NCBI RefSeq assembly: GCF_017948245.1
Contig: NZ_CP072866.1
Span: forward strand, 1 to 64,000
Reading direction: 5' to 3'
Source: Rhizobium sp. NLR16a
Lineage (GTDB): Bacteria > Pseudomonadota > Alphaproteobacteria > Rhizobiales > Rhizobiaceae
Length of the DNA: 64,000 nucleotides
The position numbers and the translations under genes are program-made. The notes beneath the pieces are model-generated. The model had not been told where the DNA came from. It saw only the letters and a list, made by a program, of their open reading frames with translations, and made no database searches. Each line of letters opens with the position of its first letter. Positions within the stretch are counted from its first letter, which is position 1. Positions 9,140 to 18,413 of this stretch are shown in pieces.

Positions 9140-11890
9140 GTGACCTTCGAGATGACAGACTCGGCATATGTCGCCCGCCTGAAGGACGTGACGCATACCT
9201 ACGGCGGATGCACGGCTCTCGATGCAGTCACGATCGGTATTCCGGCAGGTTTGATGGCCGGCCTTGTCGGTCCGGATGGCGTTGGCAAATCCTCACTCCT
9301 CTCGCTGATCGCCGGCGCGCGACAGATCCAAAAGGGCGATGTGACTGTGCTTGGCGGCGACATGCGCCGCGCCGGCCACCGTCGCCAGACCTGCCCCCTG
9401 ATCGCCTATATGCCTCAGGGCCTTGGCAAAAATCTCTATCCGACCCTCTCGGTTTTTGAGAATGCCGACTTCTTCGGTCGCCTGTTCGGCCAGAGCCGAG
9501 AAGAACGGCAGGACCGCATCCGCACGCTCCTGCAGCGCACCGGCCTCTCCGGCTTCAAAGACCGGCCGGCGGGGAAACTTTCGGGAGGGATGAAACAAAA
9601 GCTCGGCCTCTGCTGTTCACTGATCCACGACCCAGAGCTTCTGATTCTTGATGAGCCGACCACCGGCGTCGACCCTCTGTCACGCCGGCAATTCTGGGAC
9701 CTTATCGATGACATACGGTCCGAGCGACCGAGGCTCAGCGTGGTGGTGGCAACGGCCTACCTGGAAGAGGCGGCGCGTTTCGACTGGTTGGCGGCCATGG
9801 ATGCTGGCCGGCTGGTGGCGACTGGATCGCCCCAATATCTGCTGGAGCGAACGAAGACGGCCACACTTGACGATGCCTTCATCGCACTGATGCCGGAAGA
9901 CAGGCGGGCGTCGCATCATGTCGTGGAATTGCCGCCGCTCTCGACACCTGATGAAGCGGACTTCGTCATCGAGGCGGAGGGCCTGACGACACGGTTCGGC
10001 GAATTCACCGCGGTCGATAACGTCAGCTTCAAAATTCGCCGCGGCGAAATATTCGGCTTCATCGGTTCGAACGGATGCGGCAAATCGACCACGATGAAGA
10101 CGCTGACCGGCCTTTTGCCGGCAAGCGGAGGCACGGCAAGACTGTTCGGCAAAACAGTCGATACGCGCAATATGGATGTCCGCCAGCGCGTCGGCTATAT
10201 GAGCCAGGCCTTTTCGCTCTACACGGAATTGACGGTCCGGCAGAATCTCGACCTGCACGCGCGGCTTTTGGGATTGCCGGCCGAGACCATCCCCGCGCGG
10301 ATCGAGGAACTGGGGCATCGCTTCCAGCTCGATGGCGTCATGGAATTCCTGCCTGACACGCTGCCGCTCGGCATTCGGCAGCGATTGTCACTGGCGGTGG
10401 CTCTCGTCCATGGGCCGGAGATGCTCATTCTCGACGAGCCGACATCGGGTGTCGACCCCATCGCTCGTGACCAACTCTGGGCAGCGCTGATCGAACTGTC
10501 ACGCAAGGAGAAGGTGACGATCTTCATTTCCACGCATTTCATGAACGAAGCCGAGCGCTGCGACCATGTCTCGCTCATGCATGCCGGCCGCGTTCTGGTG
10601 ACGGACACGCCCGAGGCGCTCCGCGAAAGCCGCAGGGCGGCCACGCTGGAGGACGCCTTCGTCAGCTACCTCCAGGATGCGATCGGTCAATCGTCGAAAA
10701 CGGATCTCGCTCCGTCTGCCATGATCGGTAGGCCGCATCCACTTCCCGCGGCCAAGCCGCGGCGCGCTTTCGATCTTCGCGGCGCTTTGAGCTATAGCCG
10801 CCGCGAAGCGCTGGAGCTGCGCCGCGATCCCGTCCGCGCGACCATGGCCTTGATCGGCAGCGTTATCCTGATGTTTGTCCTCGGCTATGGCATCAACATG
10901 GACATCAAGGATCTTGCCTTCGCGGCGCTCGATCGGGACGATACGGTCGCCAGCCGCGATTATATCGCGGATATTGCAGGTTCTCGCTATTTCATCGAAC
11001 AGTCGCCGATCACCGACTACGCCGATCTCGACCGACGCATGCGCGACGGCTCGCTGAAGCTCGCAATCGAGATACCACCCGGCTTTGCCGAACACCTCGC
11101 CCGCGGCCATAATGTCGAGATCGGCGCCTGGATCGATGGTGCGATGCCACAGCGCGCGGAAACGGCGCGCGGCTATGTGCAGGGCATGCACAATAGCTGG
11201 ATCGCCCGCAGGGCACGCGAAGTCTACGGCCAACCAGGACCCGGCCAGTTCTCCGTGGAGACTCGTTTTCGCTACAATCCCGGCATTGAAAGTCTGGTCG
11301 CCATCGTGCCGGCCGTCATCCCGCTCCTGCTGCTTCTGATCCCCGCCATGCTTTCAGCTCTTTCGGTCGTCCGGGAGAAGGAACTGGGATCGATCGTCAA
11401 TCTCTACGTCACACCTGTGACGAGGCTCGAATTCCTGCTCGGCAAGCAGCTTCCCTACTTGGTGCTCGGAATGATGAATGCCGCGCTGCTCTGGCTGTTT
11501 GCGGTCTTCATCTTTGAGGTTCCGTTCACCGGCAGCCTTATCGTCTTCACGATATCCGCCTTCCTCTACGTGGTCTTCGCGACTGCTTTCGGACTGATGA
11601 TCTCCACCTTCATGTCCAGCCAGATCGCGGCGATCTTCGGCACGACGCTTCTGACCATCATTCCGGCTGTACAGTTCTCCGGCATGATCGACCCGGTCTC
11701 GTCGCTGCAGGGTTTTGGCGCGATAATTGGCCACATCTTTCCGGCGACCTATTTCAACATCATCTCGCGCGGCACTTTTTCGAAGGGGCTCGGCTTCGGC
11801 AATCTCGAAACGACCCTGCTTCCGATCCTCGTCGCCGGGCCGTTGCTCCTTGCCGCCAGCGCCCTTCTCCTCAAAAAGCAGGCGAGATAA
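9140..11890 (+). CDS. ABC transporter, two ATPase domains fused to ABC-2 permease (RbbA/YhiH-like)
   Basis: About 916 residues. First ATPase domain: Walker [10 protein letters not shown], signature [10 protein letters not shown], Walker [14 protein letters not shown]. Second: Walker [10 protein letters not shown], a degenerate signature ([10 protein letters not shown]), Walker [14 protein letters not shown]. From about residue 540 an ABC-2 permease with an N-terminal membrane helix, large extracytoplasmic loop and a C-terminal group of helices. GTG 9140 has GGAG six bases upstream; ATG 9152 is the alternative. Same architecture as E. coli YhiH/RbbA. Works with the HlyD adaptor before it and the permease after it; substrate unknown. 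Confidence 0.9.
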   Translation: MTFEMTDSAYVARLKDVTHTYGGCTALDAVTIGIPAGLMAGLVGPDGVGKSSLLSLIAGARQIQKGDVTVLGGDMRRAGHRRQTCPLIAYMPQGLGKNLYPTLSVFENADFFGRLFGQSREERQDRIRTLLQRTGLSGFKDRPAGKLSGGMKQKLGLCCSLIHDPELLILDEPTTGVDPLSRRQFWDLIDDIRSERPRLSVVVATAYLEEAARFDWLAAMDAGRLVATGSPQYLLERTKTATLDDAFIALMPEDRRASHHVVELPPLSTPDEADFVIEAEGLTTRFGEFTAVDNVSFKIRRGEIFGFIGSNGCGKSTTMKTLTGLLPASGGTARLFGKTVDTRNMDVRQRVGYMSQAFSLYTELTVRQNLDLHARLLGLPAETIPARIEELGHRFQLDGVMEFLPDTLPLGIRQRLSLAVALVHGPEMLILDEPTSGVDPIARDQLWAALIELSRKEKVTIFISTHFMNEAERCDHVSLMHAGRVLVTDTPEALRESRRAATLEDAFVSYLQDAIGQSSKTDLAPSAMIGRPHPLPAAKPRRAFDLRGALSYSRREALELRRDPVRATMALIGSVILMFVLGYGINMDIKDLAFAALDRDDTVASRDYIADIAGSRYFIEQSPITDYADLDRRMRDGSLKLAIEIPPGFAEHLARGHNVEIGAWIDGAMPQRAETARGYVQGMHNSWIARRAREVYGQPGPGQFSVETRFRYNPGIESLVAIVPAVIPLLLLLIPAMLSALSVVREKELGSIVNLYVTPVTRLEFLLGKQLPYLVLGMMNAALLWLFAVFIFEVPFTGSLIVFTISAFLYVVFATAFGLMISTFMSSQIAAIFGTTLLTIIPAVQFSGMIDPVSSLQGFGAIIGHIFPATYFNIISRGTFSKGLGFGNLETTLLPILVAGPLLLAASALLLKKQAR

Positions 11891-11892
11891 CC

Positions 11893-13005
11893 ATGCGCCT
11901 CGCCACCATCTTACATCTCGGCATCAAGGAGTTGCGGGGGTTGATGCGCGATCCGATCCTCCTCGGATTGATCTTCTATTCCTTCACCGTCGCCGTTTAT
12001 GCCGAAGCGAGGGCCGTCCCCCAAACCTTGAACAACGCTCCGATTGCCATCGTCGACGAAGATGGTTCGCCGCTTTCGCTGCGCATCGCCGATGCTTTTT
12101 TGAAGCCCTATTTCAAGCCGCCGGTGACGATCACCGCAGACGAGATGGACGCCCGCATGGACGCAGCCACGGATACGTTCGCGCTCGACATTCCCCCACA
12201 TTTCCAGAGCGACCTCATTGCCGGCAAATCGCCGGTCATCCAGCTCAATGTCGACGCCACCCGCATGACCCAGGCATTTTCCGGATCAGGTTACGTGCAA
12301 TCCATTGTTGCTCAGGAAATCACGGGCTTTGCCGCCATACAAACAATCTCCCAAATCCCTCAGGTTGATCTGGCGCTCCGGGCCCGATTCAACCCCGAGC
12401 TCAATCAAACCTGGTTCGGATCGGTGATGAACGTCATCAATATGGTGACGATGTTGTCGATCATCCTTACCGGCACTGCGCTGATACGTGAGCGGGAACA
12501 CGGTACCGTGGAGCATCTGTTGGTAATGCCGGTTACACCACTCGAGATCATGCTCGCCAAGGTCTGGGCCATGGGGCTGGTCGTCTTCGTCGCAACCGGT
12601 CTTTCCTTGGTTTTCATGGTGGAGGGCCTGCTTCAGGTGCCGATCGAGGGGTCACTGGCCCTTTTCATGGCGGGAGCGGCACTCCACCTCCTGGCGACAA
12701 CGGCAATGGGCATCGCGCTAGCGACAATTGCGGGCTCCATGCCACAGTTCGGACTGCTGCTGATGCTGGTGCTGATGCCGCTGCAGATCCTCTCCGGCGC
12801 CACCACTCCGCGCGAGAGCATGCCCGAGGCGATACAGACGATCATGCTCGCGGCGCCGAACACGCATTTCATCACCATGGCGCAAGCGATCCTCTATCGT
12901 GGCGCCGGCTTTGTCACCGTCTGGCCGCAATTCGTTTGGCTTGCAGTGATTGCCACAGTCTTGTTTGTTTTCTCCCTGCATGGATTTCGCCGGTCGTTAA
13001 GGTGA
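11893..13005 (+). CDS. ABC-2 type permease (YhhJ-like)
   Basis: 370 residues. N-terminal helix (LGLIFYSFTVAVYA), a large periplasmic domain, then five helices from about residue 180, with the ABC-2 motif LIREREHGTVEHLLVMPVTP. Starts two bases after the TAA of the fused ATPase-permease, so translation is very likely coupled. Third gene of the HlyD/ABC operon, equivalent to YhhJ/YbhR, and would form the membrane heterodimer with the permease half of its neighbour. Confidence 0.9.
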   Translation: MRLATILHLGIKELRGLMRDPILLGLIFYSFTVAVYAEARAVPQTLNNAPIAIVDEDGSPLSLRIADAFLKPYFKPPVTITADEMDARMDAATDTFALDIPPHFQSDLIAGKSPVIQLNVDATRMTQAFSGSGYVQSIVAQEITGFAAIQTISQIPQVDLALRARFNPELNQTWFGSVMNVINMVTMLSIILTGTALIREREHGTVEHLLVMPVTPLEIMLAKVWAMGLVVFVATGLSLVFMVEGLLQVPIEGSLALFMAGAALHLLATTAMGIALATIAGSMPQFGLLLMLVLMPLQILSGATTPRESMPEAIQTIMLAAPNTHFITMAQAILYRGAGFVTVWPQFVWLAVIATVLFVFSLHGFRRSLR

Positions 13006-13034
13006 CCTCCGTTGATCGCGACTGACGATGTCAA

Positions 13035-13048
13035 TTGACGGCGATCAA
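13035..13048 (+). promoter_or_regulatory. FixK/FNR-type box upstream of CBS-BON gene
   Basis: TTGAC-GGCG-ATCAA. Centre 13041.5; predicted start near 13083, 17 nt before the ATG at 13100, with AGGAGG in the leader. Confidence 0.78.
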
Positions 13049-13099
13049 GGAAGAGCGCCGCAGACGTCGTATCCTGCCGTCAGTTAAGGAGGCAGGAAG

Positions 13100-13807
13100 A
13101 TGTTGAAAATTCGATCAATCATGACGCCAAAACCGGCGACGATCGGGCCGGATGCCAAGATCTGGGAGGCTGCCAACGCGATGCTGGATCACCGCATAAG
13201 CGGATTGCCCGTCGCCGATCAATCAGGCGGCCTTCTCGGCATCATCAGTGAAAGCGACTTCCTGCGGCGCAGCGAAATCCACACCGACGCAACGCATGGC
13301 CTCTGGCGTGATTTCTTTTCTTCACGGGGCGAGCTGGCTGAAGAATACGCGAAAAACTTCGGAAGTACCGTTGGCGAAGTGATGTCCTGTCCGGCGGTGA
13401 CTGTGCAGCCCGATGCATCCGTCGAAACCGCTGCCGAGCTAATGGCCAGGAAGAACATCAAACGTCTTCCCGTGGTCGAAGGCGACGAAATCATCGGTAT
13501 CGTGACCCGCTTCGACGTCATGGCCGCGCTCGTCCGCGAACTCGCAAGCCATTGCGCCTCACGAGCCGATAGCGACATCCGAAATGCGTTGGAAGCGGAG
13601 CTGGCTCGTCAAAAATGGGGAGATTCCGTGACTCTGCACGTCGCCGATGGGGTGGTTACGCTTGAAGGCCGGGTGTTGGACACGCGAGAGAAGACCGCCC
13701 TTCACGTGGCGGCGGAAAACACGATCGGCGTGAAACGGGTGGATGACCGGATCCAGGTCGTTGTGCCGCCTGACATGCCGGTACCGCCACCCGGCTTCTA
13801 TCTATGA
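13100..13807 (+). CDS. CBS-domain pair with C-terminal BON domain
   Basis: 235 residues. CBS 1 at about residues 1-60 (IMTPKPATIGPDAKIWEAAN, SGLPVAD, GIISESDFL), CBS 2 at 90-150 (VMSCPAVTVQPDASV, IKRLPVVE, GIVTRFDVM), BON at about 160-230 (VTLHVADGVVTLEGRV). CBS pairs bind adenosyl nucleotides and act as energy sensors; BON domains bind membranes or other ligands. No signal peptide, so cytoplasmic. AGGAGG precedes the ATG. Probably co-transcribed with the Mg-type ATPase at 13882. A CBS-pair protein (Rv2626c) is also a strong DosR target in mycobacteria. Confidence 0.9.
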   Translation: MLKIRSIMTPKPATIGPDAKIWEAANAMLDHRISGLPVADQSGGLLGIISESDFLRRSEIHTDATHGLWRDFFSSRGELAEEYAKNFGSTVGEVMSCPAVTVQPDASVETAAELMARKNIKRLPVVEGDEIIGIVTRFDVMAALVRELASHCASRADSDIRNALEAELARQKWGDSVTLHVADGVVTLEGRVLDTREKTALHVAAENTIGVKRVDDRIQVVVPPDMPVPPPGFYL

Positions 13808-13881
13808 CGGCTGTGCGGGGCGGTCTCTCCGTTCTCTTGGGGCCGCCAGGCGCGGTTGCCAATCGCTGAAAAGGATCTGGA

Positions 13882-16488
13882 ATGGACACGATCTCCGATC
13901 ACGCGAGGCCGCCCTACTGGTCCTTATCCGCTGAGACGGTCTTGGCGGAGCTGCACAGTTCGCGGGACGGCCTTTCCACATCCGAGGTTGCACGGCGATT
14001 GAAGGACAGCGGTCCGAATTCGCTTGGCCAGGACCGGAGCCACTCGGCGACCGCGGCTCTTGTGCGGCAGTTCCGCAGTCCTCTTGTCCTGATCCTCATC
14101 GCGGCCGCGGCAATCTCCGCTTTTGTGGGCGAAGGGCATGAGACGCTTATTATCTCCATCATCGTGCTGGCCAGCTGCCTGCTCGGCTTCTTCCAGGAGT
14201 ATGGGGCTTCGCAGGCGACGGAAAAGCTCAAGCGGCGCCTGTCACAGAAAACGGTGGTCCTGCGCAATGGCGCCGAGAGTACTATTCGCGTCGAAGAGGT
14301 CGTGCCAGGCGACATCGTGCATCTTTCCGCAGGCAGCCTGATCCCCGCCGATGGTATCATCCTGGAAGCGCGCGACCTCAATGTCGGTGAGGCAGTACTG
14401 ACGGGAGAAACTTTCCCGGCTGTGAAGATACCGGGCATCGCGGAAGCCGGTGCGCCTCTTTCCCGGCGCAGTAACGTTGTTTTCGCCGGTACATCCGTGC
14501 GCAGCGGCAAGGCTTGCGTCCTGACCGTCAAAACCGGCATCCACACGGAATTCGCCTCGATCGCCGAGAGCCTGGAACGTCAGGTTCCGGAGACCGAGTT
14601 TTCCCGGGGTATCCGCCGGTTCGGCCTGTTGATGACCGAGATCATGTTCGTCATGGTTATTCTGGTCTTCTTCGCAAACGCGCTGCTCGGCCGCCCGCTG
14701 ATTGACTCCATCCTCTTTTCCCTTGCGCTTGCGGTCGGCCTCACGCCCGAGCTGCTGCCCGCCATCATTAGTGTGACGCTTGCCCGGGGAGCCAGGGCAA
14801 TGGCGGCCAACGGCGTCATCGTTCGCAGGCTTGAAGCGATCGAGAACCTCGGCAGCATGGATATTCTTTGCACCGACAAGACCGGGACATTGACGGAAGG
14901 TGTCATCCGTCTCGAGAGCTGCCTGGATGCGAGCGGACAGCGATCGCAGGACGTGCTCCTGCTGGCCCGTCTCAATGCCACTCTCCAGAGCGGCCTCACC
15001 AATCCCCTGGACGAAGCGATCCTCGCCGCAGAGGGCACTGATGCGCGCGAGCAGTTCTTCGCCAAGCGGGACGAAATTCCCTACGATTTTGTGCGAAAGC
15101 GACTGTCGGTGATCGTCACGTCTCCGGAAGGACACACCGTGCTGATCTGCAAAGGGGCGGTCGACGGTGTCCTGGGGATCTGCAGCACCATCCGCGACGC
15201 TGGAAAAGAGGCACCCCTCGATCCGGAGAATCGAGCTGCGGTCGAGGGCAAGTTCCAAAGCTGGAGCCAACAGGGCTTTCGCGTTCTCGGTCTTGCAACA
15301 CGGCGCTTGAGGACTCCCGGTCCTTACGCCCGCACGGACGAAAACGGCCTTTGCTTCGAAGGCTTTCTTCTTTTTCTTGATCCGCCGAAGCAGGGGATCC
15401 AGCGCTGCCTCTCCGAACTGGCGAGGCGCGGCATCATGGTCAAGGTCATTTCCGGTGACAACCGCTATGTCGCCGCCCACCTCGCTGCCGCGATCGGGCT
15501 GTCATCCGATCTGATTCTTACGGGGGCGGACCTATCGAAGCTCTCCTCGCAAGCACTTGCGGCAAAAGCAGCGCATATCGATCTCTTTGCCGAGATTGAT
15601 CCCAATCAGAAAGAAAGCATCGTAAGGGCCCTCAGGTCGCGCGGCCACGTCGTCGGCTATCTCGGCGATGGGATCAACGACGCCCCCGCCCTACATGAAG
15701 CCGATATTGGGATTTCTGTCGACAGCGCCGTAGACGTGGCGCGCGAAGCCGCCGATATGGTCCTTCTGAAACGCGATCTCGGCGTACTGGTACAAGGCGT
15801 TGATGACGGGCGAACCACCTTCGCCAACACGATGAAATATATATCGATCACCACCAGCGCCAATTTCGGCAATATGATCAGCATGGCGCTGGCCTCCGTC
15901 GCGCTCCCTTTCCTGCCCCTTCTCGCCCAGCAGGTCCTGCTCAATAATTTTCTCTCTGATATCCCCTCCTTCGCGATTGCCACCGATAATGTCGACGAGG
16001 AGGACAGGCGTCGGCCCCGTCATTGGGAAATCGGCTCCGTACGACGGTTCATGGTCACCTTCGGCTTGGTCAGTTCGCTCTTCGATCTCCTGACCTTCGG
16101 CTTTTTGATTTTCCTGGTGGGGGCCGGCGAGCGGCATTTCCAGACGGCGTGGTTCGTTGAATCGCTGCTGACGGAATTGCTGATCGTCTTCATTATCCGT
16201 ACACGCAAGAGGTTCTGGCAGAGCTGGCCGTCGCGCCTGCTCACCGCTCTGTCTGCTGTGATCATCTCGGTGACCTTTGCGCTGCCCTTCCTGCCGGTCG
16301 CGCGCTGGTTCGGCTTCCTCCCCTTGCCGCTTCCCACCATACTTGGGATCGTCTCCATCAGCGTGATGTATCTTTTGTCGTCGGAGCTGGCCAAACACTG
16401 GTTCTTCCGACGCGAGGACCAACGACGCCGCACCGCAGGCCGGAAACGTCGAAGATCTCCACGGCGTCTCCGGCCAGAACGCGCCTGA
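13882..16488 (+). CDS. P3B-type magnesium-transport-like ATPase (MgtA family)
   Basis: 868 residues. Phosphorylation motif DKTGTLTEG, actuator TGET (VLTGETFPAV), hinge GDGINDAPAL. The transport-site motif GLTPELLPAI in place of PEGLP and the C-terminal FLSDIPSFAIATDNVD segment match the P3B Mg2+ importer branch (MgtA: GLTPEMLPMI). Inner membrane. The start ATG has only a weak GGAT ribosome site. It follows the CBS-BON gene by 74 bp with no box of its own, so it probably uses the 13035 promoter. Substrate Mg2+ is inferred from family, not proven. Confidence 0.87.
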   Translation: MDTISDHARPPYWSLSAETVLAELHSSRDGLSTSEVARRLKDSGPNSLGQDRSHSATAALVRQFRSPLVLILIAAAAISAFVGEGHETLIISIIVLASCLLGFFQEYGASQATEKLKRRLSQKTVVLRNGAESTIRVEEVVPGDIVHLSAGSLIPADGIILEARDLNVGEAVLTGETFPAVKIPGIAEAGAPLSRRSNVVFAGTSVRSGKACVLTVKTGIHTEFASIAESLERQVPETEFSRGIRRFGLLMTEIMFVMVILVFFANALLGRPLIDSILFSLALAVGLTPELLPAIISVTLARGARAMAANGVIVRRLEAIENLGSMDILCTDKTGTLTEGVIRLESCLDASGQRSQDVLLLARLNATLQSGLTNPLDEAILAAEGTDAREQFFAKRDEIPYDFVRKRLSVIVTSPEGHTVLICKGAVDGVLGICSTIRDAGKEAPLDPENRAAVEGKFQSWSQQGFRVLGLATRRLRTPGPYARTDENGLCFEGFLLFLDPPKQGIQRCLSELARRGIMVKVISGDNRYVAAHLAAAIGLSSDLILTGADLSKLSSQALAAKAAHIDLFAEIDPNQKESIVRALRSRGHVVGYLGDGINDAPALHEADIGISVDSAVDVAREAADMVLLKRDLGVLVQGVDDGRTTFANTMKYISITTSANFGNMISMALASVALPFLPLLAQQVLLNNFLSDIPSFAIATDNVDEEDRRRPRHWEIGSVRRFMVTFGLVSSLFDLLTFGFLIFLVGAGERHFQTAWFVESLLTELLIVFIIRTRKRFWQSWPSRLLTALSAVIISVTFALPFLPVARWFGFLPLPLPTILGIVSISVMYLLSSELAKHWFFRREDQRRRTAGRKRRRSPRRLRPERA

Positions 16489-16538
16489 GGCGTCAGGGAG
16501 TTGCGCCGAACACGTATGAGGTCCGCCGCGCACGAAGC

Positions 16539-16552
16539 TTGATCCGCGTCAA
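16539..16552 (+). promoter_or_regulatory. FixK/FNR-type box upstream of hsp20
   Basis: TTGAT-CCGC-GTCAA. Centre 16545.5; predicted start near 16587, giving an 85-nt leader to the Hsp20 ATG at 16672. Confidence 0.75.
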
Positions 16553-16671
16553 TGCTGACTTGCTCCTAAAGATTTGAAATGGAGATGCTCAATGACGAGC
16601 TGACGTCGGCTGCATCGAATTCCACTTGGCGCTTCGATGCGGCCTCCTTCTTGGAAGACAGGAGAAAAATC

Positions 16672-17190
16672 ATGGCAGATGCAACCAAACTTGCTGTTAA
16701 GAACGAAGATAAGCCGGTCCAGTCGGCGGGAATCTGGTCCCCCTTCGAAGCGCTGCGCTCCGAGATCGACCGTCTGTTCGATGGCTTCGTGCCCTCGCCT
16801 TGGCGTTCCTCTGACCGATCCATTTTCGCGCGCGGCTTTCCGTCGCTGAATGGATGGGCAGCCCCGGCTGTCGATGTGATCGAAAAGGACGACGCCTTCG
16901 AGATCACCGCCGAAATGCCCGGCCTCGATGAAAAGAACATCGAAGTCACGCTGTCCAACAGCTACCTGACAATCCGTGGCGAAAAGCAGGAGGAGAAGGA
17001 GGATAAGCAGAAGGAATACCATGTGTCCGAGCGTCGCTACGGCTCCTTCCAGCGCACCTTCCAGATCCCAGATGGGGTAGACGCCAACAAGGTGGAGGCC
17101 ACCTTCAACAAGGGCGTCCTGAAGGTGAGACTTCCAAAGAGCGCCGATGCCAAAAAAAACGAGCGGAAGGTGGAGATAAAAGTCGCTTGA
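16672..17190 (+). CDS. Small heat-shock protein Hsp20
   Basis: 172 residues. Alpha-crystallin domain from about residue 60 (APAVDVIEKDDAFEITAEMPG) to the end, with the GVLKVRLPK motif. ATP-independent holdase of the cytoplasm. ATG 16672 has AGGAG; an upstream in-frame ATG at 16579 lies before the predicted transcript start and is unlikely. The 85-nt leader is longer than for other island genes and could hold secondary structure. Ends at a strong terminator. HspX, another Hsp20, is the classic DosR target. Confidence 0.92.
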   Translation: MADATKLAVKNEDKPVQSAGIWSPFEALRSEIDRLFDGFVPSPWRSSDRSIFARGFPSLNGWAAPAVDVIEKDDAFEITAEMPGLDEKNIEVTLSNSYLTIRGEKQEEKEDKQKEYHVSERRYGSFQRTFQIPDGVDANKVEATFNKGVLKVRLPKSADAKKNERKVEIKVA

Positions 17191-17205
17191 TCGGATTCGT
17201 GTCGG

Positions 17206-17237
17206 ACGGGCGCGCGTCGCGACGCGCGCCCGTTTTC
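17206..17237 (+). terminator. Rho-independent terminator after hsp20
   Basis: Perfect inverted repeat with 14-bp arms (17206-17219 and 17220-17233), G+C rich, followed by a short T run (TTTT ending 17236). Confidence 0.8.
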
Positions 17238-17378
17238 GTTGGCGATGAGGCAACAGAAATCGCCGAACGCCATGCACATCGTCCCACCGTGCTTTTGCCG
17301 ATGCCGTTGCCCGGCCAGTCATCAGCTACCGGAGAGTCGACCTGGCCGCTGCCGTGCCATCCATGATAAATTCGTTGT

Positions 17379-17822
17379 TCACGACGTCAGATGTTTTTCG
17401 ATTTCGTCGACCGGAAGGTTGACGAGGTCCTTGTCGTATTCGGCCACGATCCGCTTCCTCACACCCTCCGAAATGACACGCCGCAAGTCGGCAAGGGCCT
17501 TCGGGGGAGCCACGAGAAAAAGCTTCTGAATGTTGTCGCCGGCGCAGATCATTTCCAACTTTTCCGCGACCATGGAAGAGAACCGCTCTTCTTCAAGCTG
17601 ATGGAAATCAGTCTGTCCGAGGCTGCTGCGATGGCTGCCGCTCGCGGTCCGGCCGGGACGATCTGTTCCCTGTTGACGGGTCGGTGCATTGTGCGGCGCC
17701 TCGAATACCTGCTCGACTTCGAGAGATAGGTCGGACGCTGTCCCAACATTGCGCAGAAGCAGGGCTTTTCTCGCGTCCATGACGAGCACTCGCGCGTTGT
17801 ATGAGATGATATTCTGATTCAT
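17379..17822 (-). CDS. Host-attachment-protein family (Pfam 'required for attachment to host cells')
   Basis: 147 residues beginning MNQNIISYNARVLVMDARKA. The first part (RVLVMDARKALLLRN) and the C-terminal part (IQKLFLVAPPKALADLR, KDLVNLPVDEIEKHL) match the small family annotated as needed for attachment to host cells, which has an eRF1-like fold. The middle (about residues 45-75) is low in hydrophobics and likely loose. ATG 17822 follows AAAGGAT. The box at 17877 gives a predicted leader of about 20 nt. Real biochemical function unknown; the family name comes from Agrobacterium attachment work. Confidence 0.8.
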   Translation of the reverse strand: MNQNIISYNARVLVMDARKALLLRNVGTASDLSLEVEQVFEAPHNAPTRQQGTDRPGRTASGSHRSSLGQTDFHQLEEERFSSMVAEKLEMICAGDNIQKLFLVAPPKALADLRRVISEGVRKRIVAEYDKDLVNLPVDEIEKHLTS

Positions 17823-17876
17823 CGCGATATCCTTTCTTTCGCGCGGTTCATCATACTCGGGTGCTGGATTGGCGAT

Positions 17877-17890
17877 TTGATCGGCGTCAA
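17877..17890. promoter_or_regulatory. FixK/FNR-type box for attachment-family gene
   Basis: TTGAT-CGGC-GTCAA. Centre 17883.5; minus-strand start near 17842 fits the gene at 17822. A plus-strand start near 17925 would face a stretch with no convincing gene. Confidence 0.75.
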
Positions 17891-18324
17891 TGCCCGGAGA
17901 AGGCCTCGGCGGTTCGATCAAGACTTCTTCATGCGCTTACGACACAACGGAACCTGCGCTGAGCGCGTCTGCCGGATGTCTTGCAGGCATGCTGGAAAGC
18001 GGCGGCAGAGTGAGCCGAGCGCGCCGCGCGGGCGGCGCTTCCGCGGGCTTCGTTCCGCGTCAGAAAAACCGATGTCACACCCGCCTCCCCGGTGAACCGC
18101 TGCTCGCTTCGACCAGCTGTAGAGACCGAAGGGCGCGGGGGACGCAGATGTATTTCCCTTTCTTGTACATTGTCTTGGCTTCCCACCTGCCAGCTTGTTC
18201 CGCTCGCTGCTGTTGTGATCCCTTCCTCGTATGCCCTCGCAATTGGAGGTGCGACGGGATCGTCCGAAATCTACGCACATTCCGCAGGCCGGACATTAAG
18301 CGAGATCAAAATAGACGCCGTGTC
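17891..18324. other. Gap between two FixK boxes, no convincing gene
   Basis: An open frame at 17890-18357 on the plus strand has no ribosome site and an Arg/Ser/Cys-rich composition unlike a real protein. I see no tRNA, transposase or repeat. The symmetric box at 17877 could in principle drive a non-coding transcript into it. Confidence 0.5.
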
Positions 18325-18338
18325 TTGATCGGCATCAA
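18325..18338 (+). promoter_or_regulatory. FixK/FNR-type box upstream of DUF2254 gene
   Basis: TTGAT-CGGC-ATCAA, perfect. Centre 18331.5; predicted start near 18373, 41 nt before the ATG at 18414. Confidence 0.8.
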
Positions 18339-18413
18339 TGATCTTTCCGGGCGATAAACCATGGTTGAAAGGCAAAATTTCGCCCTCAGAATTTTCAGGA
18401 GTGAGATAAGTCG

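Noticed and set aside
17890..18357. 155-codon open frame on the plus strand after the box at 17877
   Set aside because: No ribosome site, Arg/Cys/Ser-rich, no homology; the region is treated as non-coding.
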